64,000 nucleotides of DNA from assembly GCA_905181825.1 (NCBI GenBank), contig CAJIZJ010000010.1, forward strand, positions 1 to 64,000, given 5' to 3'. The stretch comes from an uncultured Flavobacteriaceae bacterium (GTDB taxonomy: Bacteria > Bacteroidota > Bacteroidia > Flavobacteriales > Flavobacteriaceae). Positions 41,436-50,400 of the stretch are shown one piece after another. The notes beneath the pieces are model-generated. The model saw nothing but the letters and a program-made list of their open reading frames with translations, did no database searches and was not told the origin of the DNA. Position numbers and translations under genes: made by a program. Positions within the stretch are counted from its first letter, which is position 1, and every line of letters begins with the position of its first letter.

Positions 41436-42579
41436 GTATTAAATACATTCCTGGATTTAAAGCGCTAAGATCTAATCTATTATTGTTCATTAAACTTGAA
41501 TTAGATTCTATTACTAATTGACCTAATTGGTTGTATACTTCAACTGAGTCAAATCCTACAGGGCTGTTAATTGTAATCACATCCTTTACAGGGTTAGGTG
41601 AGACGCTTAAAGCTTCAATTGTAAAGCCATCTACTCCTAAAGGATCAGCTGCACCTGTTGTGAAGCTGTAAACTGCAGATTCTGTACTACCAGCAACATT
41701 AACACTAGCAACTTTCCAGTAATAGGTTGTATTTGGCTGCCAACCGGCATCAACTGTAGCTCCATAGGTTACACCAGCTCCGCCATCAACGGTGCCATCA
41801 AGCCCAGTTACTGGATTTGTAACCGCATCTGCAGTTGCCCCAAAATACCAGTCATAAGTAGTAGCAGGATCTCCCGTAGTGGCTGCATCCCATGAAAACA
41901 TAATCATTTTAGATCCAGCAGTTGATAGTAAAATTTCTACATCCGTAGCTGTGTCAGCAGGGGCCATATTAATACATACGTCTGGGGCACTGCCTTCAGG
42001 TTGTTGAACAACAATGTTATCAAATGACCATCCCCAAGAGAAGTCACCAGTCCATCTTAATTTTATATGAGCAGCAGGAGATCCAGCAATATTTGAAGAA
42101 ATATCATAAAGCATTGTGCCAAATGCATAGTCATTAGCTGTACCAGTACCTGTTATGGTGTCAATCACTTCCCAAGTAGTTCCTCCATCAGCAGAGACTT
42201 CTACTGTAATTACTTCACCATAACCACCTCTCATAAATGAATCGAAAGATAGCTTTATAGTGCTCATAGAACTAAGGTCCATAGCAGGAGATATTAATGA
42301 GATGTCTTCAGCCCCATTTGCTCCATTTACATCACTATTAATTTCTGCATAATTACCACTCATTGCAATGCCTAAGCCAGTGTATAGGTATTGGTTAGCA
42401 GGACCAAATCCAATAGCATCTCCTGTATTGTTAATCGTAAATATTTCGGTGGGGTCAGATCCCGCATTAGTATTAGACCATGTGGTCGGAATTCCCGCTT
42501 CAAAATCCTCACTTAAGACGATTTGAGCGTTAGTAATAAAAGTAACCATTAATATGGCTAACAAAGTAATTTTTTTCAT
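41386..42579 (-). CDS. T9SS type A sorting-domain protein, tandem paralog
   Basis: The 397-residue protein has a signal peptide (TNAQ), a choice-of-anchor J-like domain (EDFEAGIPTTWSN ... WSFDNIVVQQ, residues ~22-195), an FN3-like domain (NMAPADTATDVEILLSTAG ... YYWKVASVNVAGS), and a type A sorting domain almost identical to that of the gene at 39947 (KDVITINSPVGFDSVEVYNQ ... KTVKIIKE). The N-terminal domains of the two are clearly diverged while the ends are nearly the same. It probably has the same export route and a different ligand. Confidence 0.88.
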   Translation of the reverse strand: MKKITLLAILMVTFITNAQIVLSEDFEAGIPTTWSNTNAGSDPTEIFTINNTGDAIGFGPANQYLYTGLGIAMSGNYAEINSDVNGANGAEDISLISPAMDLSSMSTIKLSFDSFMRGGYGEVITVEVSADGGTTWEVIDTITGTGTANDYAFGTMLYDISSNIAGSPAAHIKLRWTGDFSWGWSFDNIVVQQPEGSAPDVCINMAPADTATDVEILLSTAGSKMIMFSWDAATTGDPATTYDWYFGATADAVTNPVTGLDGTVDGGAGVTYGATVDAGWQPNTTYYWKVASVNVAGSTESAVYSFTTGAADPLGVDGFTIEALSVSPNPVKDVITINSPVGFDSVEVYNQLGQLVIESNSSLMNNNRLDLSALNPGMYLIQINADNKSKTVKIIKE

Positions 42580-42825
42580 TTGTATTTGTTTAAAGATTAT
42601 TCAATAAAGGTAAACATTTTTTTATTGGGCGTCAAATAATTAAATGATTAAGACGTTGTTTTTGAAGGATGTATATGTAAAATATTGAATTATAGAACAA
42701 TTAACCTATCATTGGCATAATATTGTGGATTTAGTTATTTAGACTTAAGATTGTTTTTTTAACTAAACCATAAGAAGCAACAATTATAATATGTTTATTT
42801 TTGTTAATCAACTAAAGCACTTTTT

Positions 42826-43803
42826 TTGAAAGTTATAGAAAACATAAAAAAACCAATCACTTATGAGATGGAACTTTTCGAAAAGAAATTTCGATTGTCC
42901 ATGTCCAGCAGGGTGGCGCTTCTGAACCGAATTACGCATTATATAGTCAATCGAAAGGGCAAGCAAATGCGTCCAATGTTTGTGTTTTTAACTGCTAAAA
43001 TGATATCTAACGGCGACGTTAGCGAACGGACCTATCGAGGTGCTTCTGTTTTAGAGTTGATTCACACTGCTACTTTGGTGCATGATGATGTGGTGGATGA
43101 AAGTGACCGCCGACGCGGATTTTTCTCTATTAATGCGCTTTGGAAAAATAAAATAGCTGTTTTAGTAGGCGATTTTTTATTGTCAAAAGGCCTTTTGCTT
43201 TGTATTGATAACAACGATTTCGATCTTTTAAAAATTATTTCTGTTGCCGTTCGTGAAATGAGTGAAGGCGAGCTGTTGCAAATTGAAAAAGCCCGGAATC
43301 TAGATATTACAGAAGCTGTTTATTATGAAATTATTCGACAAAAAACAGCAACGCTTATCGCTGCTTGCTGTAGCTTGGGTGCCGCTTCTGTTAAGCCACT
43401 TTCTGAAGATGTAGAAACGATGCGAAAATTTGGAGAACTCATTGGTATGGCTTTTCAAATTAAAGATGACTTATTTGATTATGGAACTCAACAAATTGGG
43501 AAGCCCACAGGAATTGATATTAAAGAACAAAAAATGACGCTTCCGTTAATTCACGTTTTAAATCAATGTTCTAAAAAAGAAAAGAGATGGCTAATCAATT
43601 CCATTAAAAATCATAATAAAGACTCCAAGCGTGTTAATGAAGTAATCACTTTTGTAAAACAAAATGGGGGACTAGACTATGCAGTGCTGAAGATGAAATC
43701 TTTTCAGCAGGAAGCCTTAGAGTTATTAAAGCCTTATCCAGAATCGATCTACAAAAAATCATTAATTTTAATGGTCAATTATGTAATCGAGCGAAATAAG
43801 TAA
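42826..43803 (+). CDS. Polyprenyl synthetase family protein
   Basis: The 325-residue enzyme elongates isoprenoid diphosphates, probably to the side chain of menaquinone. It has KGKQMRPMFVFLTA, the first aspartate-rich motif LVHDDVVDESDRRRG, the second AFQIKDDLFDYGTQQIGKPTGIDIKEQKMTLPLI, and the GNK-like region. The start is TTG at 42826; no ATG precedes the conserved N-terminus, and the ATG at residue 15 would remove a helix usual in this family. It leads into dnaG, which also starts with TTG. Confidence 0.92.
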   Translation: MKVIENIKKPITYEMELFEKKFRLSMSSRVALLNRITHYIVNRKGKQMRPMFVFLTAKMISNGDVSERTYRGASVLELIHTATLVHDDVVDESDRRRGFFSINALWKNKIAVLVGDFLLSKGLLLCIDNNDFDLLKIISVAVREMSEGELLQIEKARNLDITEAVYYEIIRQKTATLIAACCSLGAASVKPLSEDVETMRKFGELIGMAFQIKDDLFDYGTQQIGKPTGIDIKEQKMTLPLIHVLNQCSKKEKRWLINSIKNHNKDSKRVNEVITFVKQNGGLDYAVLKMKSFQQEALELLKPYPESIYKKSLILMVNYVIERNK

Positions 43804-43856
43804 CTAAAAACCCTTACTTTTATAGTACATTTACAGCATCCATTTAATTTTTTATA

Positions 43857-45809
43857 TTGATATCAAAAGCCACCATAGATCAAGTATTTGACACTGCTCG
43901 TGTAGAGGAAGTGATTGGGGATTTTGTGCAGCTCAAAAAATCGGGAAGTAACTTTAAAGGTTTAAGCCCGTTTAGTGAAGAACGCACCCCTAGTTTTATG
44001 GTATCGCCTGTAAAGCAAATTTGGAAAGATTTCTCAACTGGAAAAGGGGGGACCTCCGTTTCATTTTTAATGGAGCATGAACACTTTACATATCCAGAGG
44101 CTATTAAATATTTAGCTCGAAAATATAATATTGAGATAGAAGAAACCGTCCAAACGGATTCTGATAAAGAGGCTGCAGGCGAACGCGAAAGCATGTATCT
44201 GGTTAGTGAATTTGCACGTACCTACTATCAAAACACATTACATAAAACAGACCAAGGAAAAGCAATTGGCCTTAGTTACTTTAAGGAGCGTGGTTTTACG
44301 GACGAAACGATTCAAGACTTTCAATTGGGTTTTTCGACAGATGCATGGAGTGGGTTGACAGATTCAGCCTTAAAAAAAGGCTATAAATTAAAGTTTTTAG
44401 AAAGTACAGGGCTCTCCATTGTAAAGGGTGAAAAGCAATTTGACCGTTTCAAAGGCCGAGTTCTTTTTCCAATACATAGTATGTCTGGGCGTGTGCTTGG
44501 ATTTGGAGGTCGAATTCTAGCCAAAAATGAAAAGGCAGCCAAATATCTAAACTCTCCAGAAAGCGACATCTATCATAAAAGTAAAGTTTTATATGGGATC
44601 TACTACGCAAAACAAACCATTGCCAAAGAAGATAATTGTTTTTTAGTAGAGGGTTATACCGACGTAATTCAATTTCATCAAAAAGGGATTAAAAATGTGG
44701 TGTCCTCTTCGGGAACCGCTTTAACTCCGGATCAAATTAGGTTAATTAATCGCTTGACTAAAAATATCACAGTCCTATTTGATGGTGATCCTGCTGGGAT
44801 TAGAGCATCTCTGCGAGGGATCGATTTGATTTTGGAGCAGGGGATGAATGTCAAAATCTGTACATTTCCAGAAGGGGAGGACCCAGATAGTTTTGCCAAG
44901 CAAAACACCTTAGAGGAACTTAAGGATTACCTAAAGTCAAACGCCAAAGATTTTATTGCCTATAAAGCGTCCCTGCTCATGGAGGAAGCTCAAAATGATC
45001 CGGTAGCAAAAGCAAATTTGATTCGAGACATGGTGACCAGCATTTCGAAGGTCTCCGATAATATTCAGAAAGAAATTTATGTACGTGAATGTTCGCGTAT
45101 TATGGATATAAGTGAAGATGTGTTGTTTAGTACTTTGGCACAGATGGGTAAAAAAGCACAGAGTGATGCTAACAAAACCTATAATAAAAAGCAAAAAGCC
45201 TTTGAGGTTGTTAAGTCTGTAGCACCCCCCCAAAAAGTAGATATTCAATATGAGCTAGAGCAAAAAATTATTGAAATTTTATTGCTTTATGGCAGTCGAA
45301 AAGAATCTTTTGAGGATCTTATCCTAAAAGAAAATGATAAAGAAGAGTTGGTGCTAGAGCCCGTTATTCATGAGGTTAAGGTGTTTGAGAAAATATTTTT
45401 GGATTTGCAGGAAGATGAGATGCAGTTTACTAATGAGAACTTCAAAACACTTTATTACACAATTATCGATAGTTTAAATCAGACTGACGATTTTGTGATT
45501 GAATCTTTTGTAAATCGATTAGACCCTACTTTAGCATCGGATGTCACTAATATTTTAATGAATGAGGAACGTTACAATCTTCATAACTGGGAGAAAAATA
45601 ATATTTTCCCTAAGCAAAAAGAGGTAAGTATCGCTCAACTAGTGAGTGAAACAATCTTAACACTCCGCTGTTATTTAATTGATAGAAAGGTAAACGAAAT
45701 AAAACAAGACACTAAAGACACTATTGACCATCGAACGCTTCTTGAAGATGTTTTGAACTACTCTAATTTAAAAATGTTGCTTTCTAGAAAACTAAACAGA
45801 GTGCTATAA
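43857..45809 (+). CDS. dnaG: DNA primase DnaG with degenerate zinc-binding domain
   Basis: DnaG makes RNA primers for replication. The 650-residue protein has the N-terminal domain, the Toprim catalytic core (FLVEGYTDVIQFHQ, VVSSSGTALT, ITVLFDGDPAGIRASLRG), and a helical C-terminal DnaB-binding region. In the N-terminal zinc ribbon, where primases carry CPFHxExTPSF and a second CxxC, this protein reads LSPFSEERTPSF and WKDFSTGKGG, so all four metal ligands (residues 37, 40, 58, 61) are Ser, Ser, Asp and Thr. It starts with TTG at 43857, and ends three bases from the convergent response-regulator stop. Confidence 0.95.
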   Translation: MISKATIDQVFDTARVEEVIGDFVQLKKSGSNFKGLSPFSEERTPSFMVSPVKQIWKDFSTGKGGTSVSFLMEHEHFTYPEAIKYLARKYNIEIEETVQTDSDKEAAGERESMYLVSEFARTYYQNTLHKTDQGKAIGLSYFKERGFTDETIQDFQLGFSTDAWSGLTDSALKKGYKLKFLESTGLSIVKGEKQFDRFKGRVLFPIHSMSGRVLGFGGRILAKNEKAAKYLNSPESDIYHKSKVLYGIYYAKQTIAKEDNCFLVEGYTDVIQFHQKGIKNVVSSSGTALTPDQIRLINRLTKNITVLFDGDPAGIRASLRGIDLILEQGMNVKICTFPEGEDPDSFAKQNTLEELKDYLKSNAKDFIAYKASLLMEEAQNDPVAKANLIRDMVTSISKVSDNIQKEIYVRECSRIMDISEDVLFSTLAQMGKKAQSDANKTYNKKQKAFEVVKSVAPPQKVDIQYELEQKIIEILLLYGSRKESFEDLILKENDKEELVLEPVIHEVKVFEKIFLDLQEDEMQFTNENFKTLYYTIIDSLNQTDDFVIESFVNRLDPTLASDVTNILMNEERYNLHNWEKNNIFPKQKEVSIAQLVSETILTLRCYLIDRKVNEIKQDTKDTIDHRTLLEDVLNYSNLKMLLSRKLNRVL

Positions 45810-45812
45810 TAA

Positions 45813-46436
45813 TTATTTTTTTTGACGGCCGTGATCTATTAACTCCACTAGGTTAGAGACATTTAATTTTTTCATTAAGCGTAATTTATAAGTACTCACT
45901 GTTTTTTCATTAAGGTCTAACTGGTTGGCAATTTCGTTATTTCTTTTTCCAGATGAAATAAGCTTCAAAACCTCAACTTCACGAGTCGAAAGTTTTTTAT
46001 ACAGTTTCATTGTGCCTTGACTGTTTTTCTCAAAAGTAAGTGTTTGCGCAAGTTCTTTACTAACATGAATACCTCCTTTATACACTTTTAAAATGGCTCT
46101 TTTAATTGTTGCTGTCGTCACTGATTTTGATAAATATCCAGAGGCACCAGCTTTTATGGCGCTAATGGCATAAATATCTTCTGGGTGAGTACTAAAAACA
46201 ATCACTGACACATCTCTAAAGTCCTTTTTAATGGTTCGAAGTACGGTGATTCCATTAACATCTGTCAAGTCAATAGACATCAAAACGATGTCAGTATTTG
46301 ACTTTTTGAGATACTCTAAAAGTTGTTTTGCAGAGTTGGCGGTATTAACGATTTTAATGTCTGATGAGTTCTCAAATAGCATACGGATTCCATAGCTTAC
46401 TATTGGTTGATGGTCTGCTACAAGAACTCGAATCAT
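45813..46436 (-). CDS. NarL/FixJ-type response regulator lacking the phospho-acceptor Asp
   Basis: The 207-residue protein has an N-terminal receiver-like domain and a C-terminal LuxR-type HTH (LSTREVEVLKLISSGKRNNEIANQLDLNEKTVSTYKLRLMKKL). In the receiver the usual phospho-acceptor position in LMDI is serine (DIVLMSIDL, residue 54), and the usual acidic pair near the start is reduced to ADHQP (D8, H9). The conserved lysine (GYLSKS, K103) remains. It is therefore probably an atypical regulator that does not use aspartate phosphorylation. It is preceded by nadE by five bases on the same strand; no sensor kinase is near. Target genes are unknown. Confidence 0.85.
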   Translation of the reverse strand: MIRVLVADHQPIVSYGIRMLFENSSDIKIVNTANSAKQLLEYLKKSNTDIVLMSIDLTDVNGITVLRTIKKDFRDVSVIVFSTHPEDIYAISAIKAGASGYLSKSVTTATIKRAILKVYKGGIHVSKELAQTLTFEKNSQGTMKLYKKLSTREVEVLKLISSGKRNNEIANQLDLNEKTVSTYKLRLMKKLNVSNLVELIDHGRQKK

Positions 46437-46441
46437 TGATT

Positions 46442-47233
46442 TTAGTGTTTTAAGTTACTAGGGATTTCACATACAGGGATTGGGTTCATTTTGTGTTTAT
46501 TGGCAGCGTTAAATCGATTGTAGATTTCAAACACAGTACGGTCCCTTCCCACAAAATCGTTTATCTTTTTTCCGTCTTCAACACTCTTCATAGCCCATTC
46601 AAGTTCAGGGTAGGAGGCCCCAATTTGGTCTTCATCACTTCTAGAATCCCCAAATAGCCCATCGCTAGGAGCTGCGTTCAGGATGCTTTTAGGGATTTTC
46701 AATGCGCTTCCCAAATCGTATACTTCTGATTTTAAAAGGTCAGCAATTGGGCTGAGGTCTACCCCGCCATCACCATATTTGGTATAAAATCCAACACCAA
46801 AATCTTCTACTTTATTTCCTGTTCCAGCGACTAGTCTTCCCAATATACCTGCGTAGTAGTAAAGTGTGGTCATTCGTAACCGTGCTCTAGAGTTAGCCAA
46901 GGCCATATCTACAGTAGCTTGTGGCTGCTGCAAGTCAATTTCATTTTTAAACCCGTCAAAAACAGGAGATAAGTTCACACGTGTTGATTGTACGTTTGGA
47001 AACTTTTTTTCAAGTTGGGTTATATGTTCTTGGGCTCTTGAAACATGACTCTCGGATTGGTGAATAGGCATTTCTAAACACATCACTTCCAATCCAGTCA
47101 TTGCACACAGCGTAGAAGTAACTGCAGAATCTACTCCCCCTGATACACCAATAACAAATCCGTTTACTTTTGCGTTTTTTGCATATGTTTCCAACCAGTC
47201 TACAATAAAGGGTATCACTTGATTCGTTTTCAT
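46442..47233 (-). CDS. nadE: NH3-dependent NAD synthetase NadE
   Basis: NadE makes NAD from nicotinate adenine dinucleotide. The 263-residue protein has the PP-loop motif GVSGGVDSAVTSTLCA, GTGNKVEDFGVGFYTKYGDGGVDLSPIADLLKSEVYDL and DGLFGDSRSDEDQIGASY. There is no glutaminase domain, so it uses ammonia directly. It has an exact -7 box (TACTTTTG) 23 bases upstream of its start and may drive the response regulator that follows. Confidence 0.95.
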   Translation of the reverse strand: MKTNQVIPFIVDWLETYAKNAKVNGFVIGVSGGVDSAVTSTLCAMTGLEVMCLEMPIHQSESHVSRAQEHITQLEKKFPNVQSTRVNLSPVFDGFKNEIDLQQPQATVDMALANSRARLRMTTLYYYAGILGRLVAGTGNKVEDFGVGFYTKYGDGGVDLSPIADLLKSEVYDLGSALKIPKSILNAAPSDGLFGDSRSDEDQIGASYPELEWAMKSVEDGKKINDFVGRDRTVFEIYNRFNAANKHKMNPIPVCEIPSNLKH

Positions 47234-47256
47234 ATATTCAATTTTTGATAGCCTTA

Positions 47257-47264
47257 CAAAAGTA
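47257..47264 (-). promoter_or_regulatory. nadE promoter -7 box (TACTTTTG)
   Basis: TACTTTTG on the minus strand matches TAnnTTTG exactly, 23 bases upstream of the nadE ATG. Confidence 0.5.
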
Positions 47265-47363
47265 AACTATTCTAAATAAATTATTTTATCTAAATTAAAT
47301 TTAATGAACAAAATTACAATTCAAATACTTTACAGTTTACTATCTTAGTTTATTTATGTTTAA

Positions 47364-47403
47364 ACCAATTAAAGTTCTATTGGTCTAAATATTATAACCA
47401 ATT
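47364..47403 (+). promoter_or_regulatory. Three ACCAAT half-sites before the large adhesin gene
   Basis: ACCAATTA at 47364-47371, its inverse ATTGGT at 47379-47384, and ACCAATTA again at 47397-47404 lie just before the ATG at 47407. The first two form a 6-bp inverted repeat spaced by nine bases. This may be a regulator-binding site; by chance it could also occur in AT-rich DNA. Confidence 0.3.
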
Positions 47404-47406
47404 ACA

Positions 47407-50400
47407 ATGAAGGGACTAAGTTTTAATCACATATGTGTTTTAGTACTATTATTAAGTGTTCAGCTAAGTTTCGCTCAGTTAAGTCGAACCCACTATATTC
47501 CACCAATAAGTACCGCTGACGACTCAAATGCAGTTCCTCAAAATCAGTTTTTACACATTTCAACTCCTAGTCAAACGCCTGTTAGTATTACAGTGACCGA
47601 AATTGGAGGTACGACTTCAGTTCTTTCAGCTTCAAATGCAACTCCACTAGAGATTCTGATTGGTTCAGGGGTAAATACCCCTTTTGTTGCAGATGTTAAT
47701 ACGACAGGGACTAAATATACAAACAAAGGCTATTCGATTCAAGCTGAACAACCTGTTTACGCGTCTGTCCGACTCGTTGCCGGAACGAGTCAAAATCAAG
47801 CAGGGTCTTTGGTGTCCAAAGGCTTATCTGGTCTTGGTACAACTTTTAGAGTTGGAACCTTCACCAATCAAAAAACATTTACACCGACAAATTTAGATTA
47901 CTTGAATTTTGTGTCTGTTATGGCTACTGAAAATAATACCCAAGTTGATTTCTCTGATTTACCCCCTGGAATTATTATAGAAAACAATACTCCAACTTCT
48001 GTTGTTTTAAACTATGGAGAGTCCTATGTAATTGCACTAAATCCAGCAGCTGCACCGGCAAATAGAGACGGCTTAGTTGGTGCTCTTGTAAGCGCGACCA
48101 AACCAATAGTAGTAAACTGTGGGTCTTCAAACGGAAGTAATTCAACAGGGAATGGGCGTGATTTTGGAATTGATCAAATTGCTCCTTTTGAAACCATTAG
48201 TATCGATGGACAATCGTACAGTGAATATATATTTGTGAGAGCTAATGGATATGATGATATCGAACGACCATTGATTGTGGCTCATTTAGATAATACAGCG
48301 GTCTATGTCAATGGAGATGATACAACAGGTACTTTATTAGTCAATTTGTCTGCAGGCGAATATATTAGTATCGACGGAACCTATTTTAGTACCCAATCAG
48401 TTTCTGGTTCTAATCCAGGAGGTAACATGTATGTTTGGACCTCTAAAACAGCCTTTGCCTACCAAGGAATTGGAGGCTCAAGTAGCGAGGCTAATCAAGA
48501 GCTGTTTTTTGTCCCCCCTATGAACTGTAAGACACCAAAAACCATTAACAACATACCTCTTATTCAGAACACAGGCACAGGAAGTGTTGCTTTTTTAGGA
48601 GGAATAACAATTGTTTCAGAAGTTGGCGCTTCTGTTTTAGTTAATGGCGCCGCAACGACTGCCTTGCCCCAGACAGTTAATGGAAATCCAAACTTCGAAA
48701 CCTATTTAGTAAGTGGTCTGTCGGGAAATGTAAGTGTGTCTTCAAATAAACAAATTTATGTTGCATATTATGGGGCTAACGGCGCTGCTGCTTTAGGAGG
48801 TTTTTACTCCGGATTCATCTTCAAGCCAGAAATTGCATCTTCAGCGCTAACATCCGTAGTAACTGAGATCTGTATTCCTAACATAGAACTTGGCCTTAAT
48901 AGTTTAGAATCTTTTGATTCTTATCAGTGGTATTATAATGGCATAGCTATTCTAGGAGCTAATTCTGAAATATGGATACCAGACACTCCGGGGTTTTATC
49001 AATTAGAAGGCGTTATTACAGATTGCCAAACAGTTTTTTCAGATAATATACCGGTGAGTAGTTGTGCAGGGGACTTTGATAACGATGGCGTTAATAATAA
49101 TATTGATAGGGATGCTGATAATGATGGTGCACTTAATAATCAAGAATCTAATTGTGACTTAACATTTAACCTTTCAAACACCTCAGGTCCATTTTTTACG
49201 GCTATTAATGTGGCGAGTACAGCTAATAGTCTAGCCACGACATTTACGGGATATGCAGATCAATCCATGTGGTTACAAGCCGCATCGTCAACAGCAACGG
49301 CTATTAGTTCAAGTACGTATACACTCGATTTTGATGAGCCTACGAGTTTTATCATAAAGCAATCGGATTCTAATGGCCCATCTGGGATAGTAGATTTTGA
49401 TGATCAAGAGTCTTTTGTGATTAGTGTTCCTTACACGGAAACGCTTACTGTTATGAATCCGGACAACCAACTTTTAATTGATACTAATTATGACGGCATT
49501 TTTGATAATAATATTGATGTCTTTACAGCATTTGAAATTCGCTTTAAATTAAATTCAGCAATCTTAAACGCTGAAAATGTGAGCTTTTCATTTCATAGTA
49601 ATCAATCGAGTGGATTTAGTATAAAATATATTAATACATCAGAGACTGAGCTCAACTCAGCGGCTTTTCAGCTTAGTCAAGCGTGTAGGCCGTTAGATTC
49701 TGACGGAGATATGATTTCTGATGCTCTAGATTTAGACAGTGATAATGACGGTATTTTGGATGTCATAGAAAATGGTAACTCGAATTTAGATCAGGATCAA
49801 GATGGTCAGATCGATGAGGTTGAATCTAATGACATTAATTTAGATGGTCGTCATGATGCGGCTGTTAATCCAGCTGATTTTGATGGAGATTCAGTATTTG
49901 ATTTTCTAGATCTAGACAGTGACAATGATGGGTTGTATGATCTTTTTGAAGCGGGTGTTGGGGTTGCTTTAGACACTAACAACGATGGTCAGATAGATTT
50001 AGGGTTTTTAGACTCCAACATGAACGGTGCCTCAGATGTTTCAGAAGCCATTACAGTTGCAGACTCGGATGCTGATGGCACCCCCGATTACATTCAATTG
50101 GACTCTGATTCAGATGGTTGTTTTGATGCAGATGAGGCAGGATTTACAGCCACTCTAGGAGTTTTAGACGGAACTGCATTTAATAATGAAGGGCTAGTAT
50201 CTGGAGGTGATGGTTATGATTTTGCTACAGATAGTAATGCAGACGGACTTTTTGATTATCAAGATTATATTAACATAATTCCACTAGAGATAGACTCTCC
50301 GATCTCTGTTTGCGAATTTGAAAATACCTCAATTTCTGTTTCTTTAGAAAACAGTTCTAGTGCCTTTGACAGCATACAATGGGAGCGTAGTTTGGATGGC

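Noticed and set aside
39892-42579. Duplicated terminator and gene ends as the edges of a transposon
   Set aside because: They are direct, not inverted, repeats; there is no transposase and no target-site duplication. Tandem gene duplication explains them.
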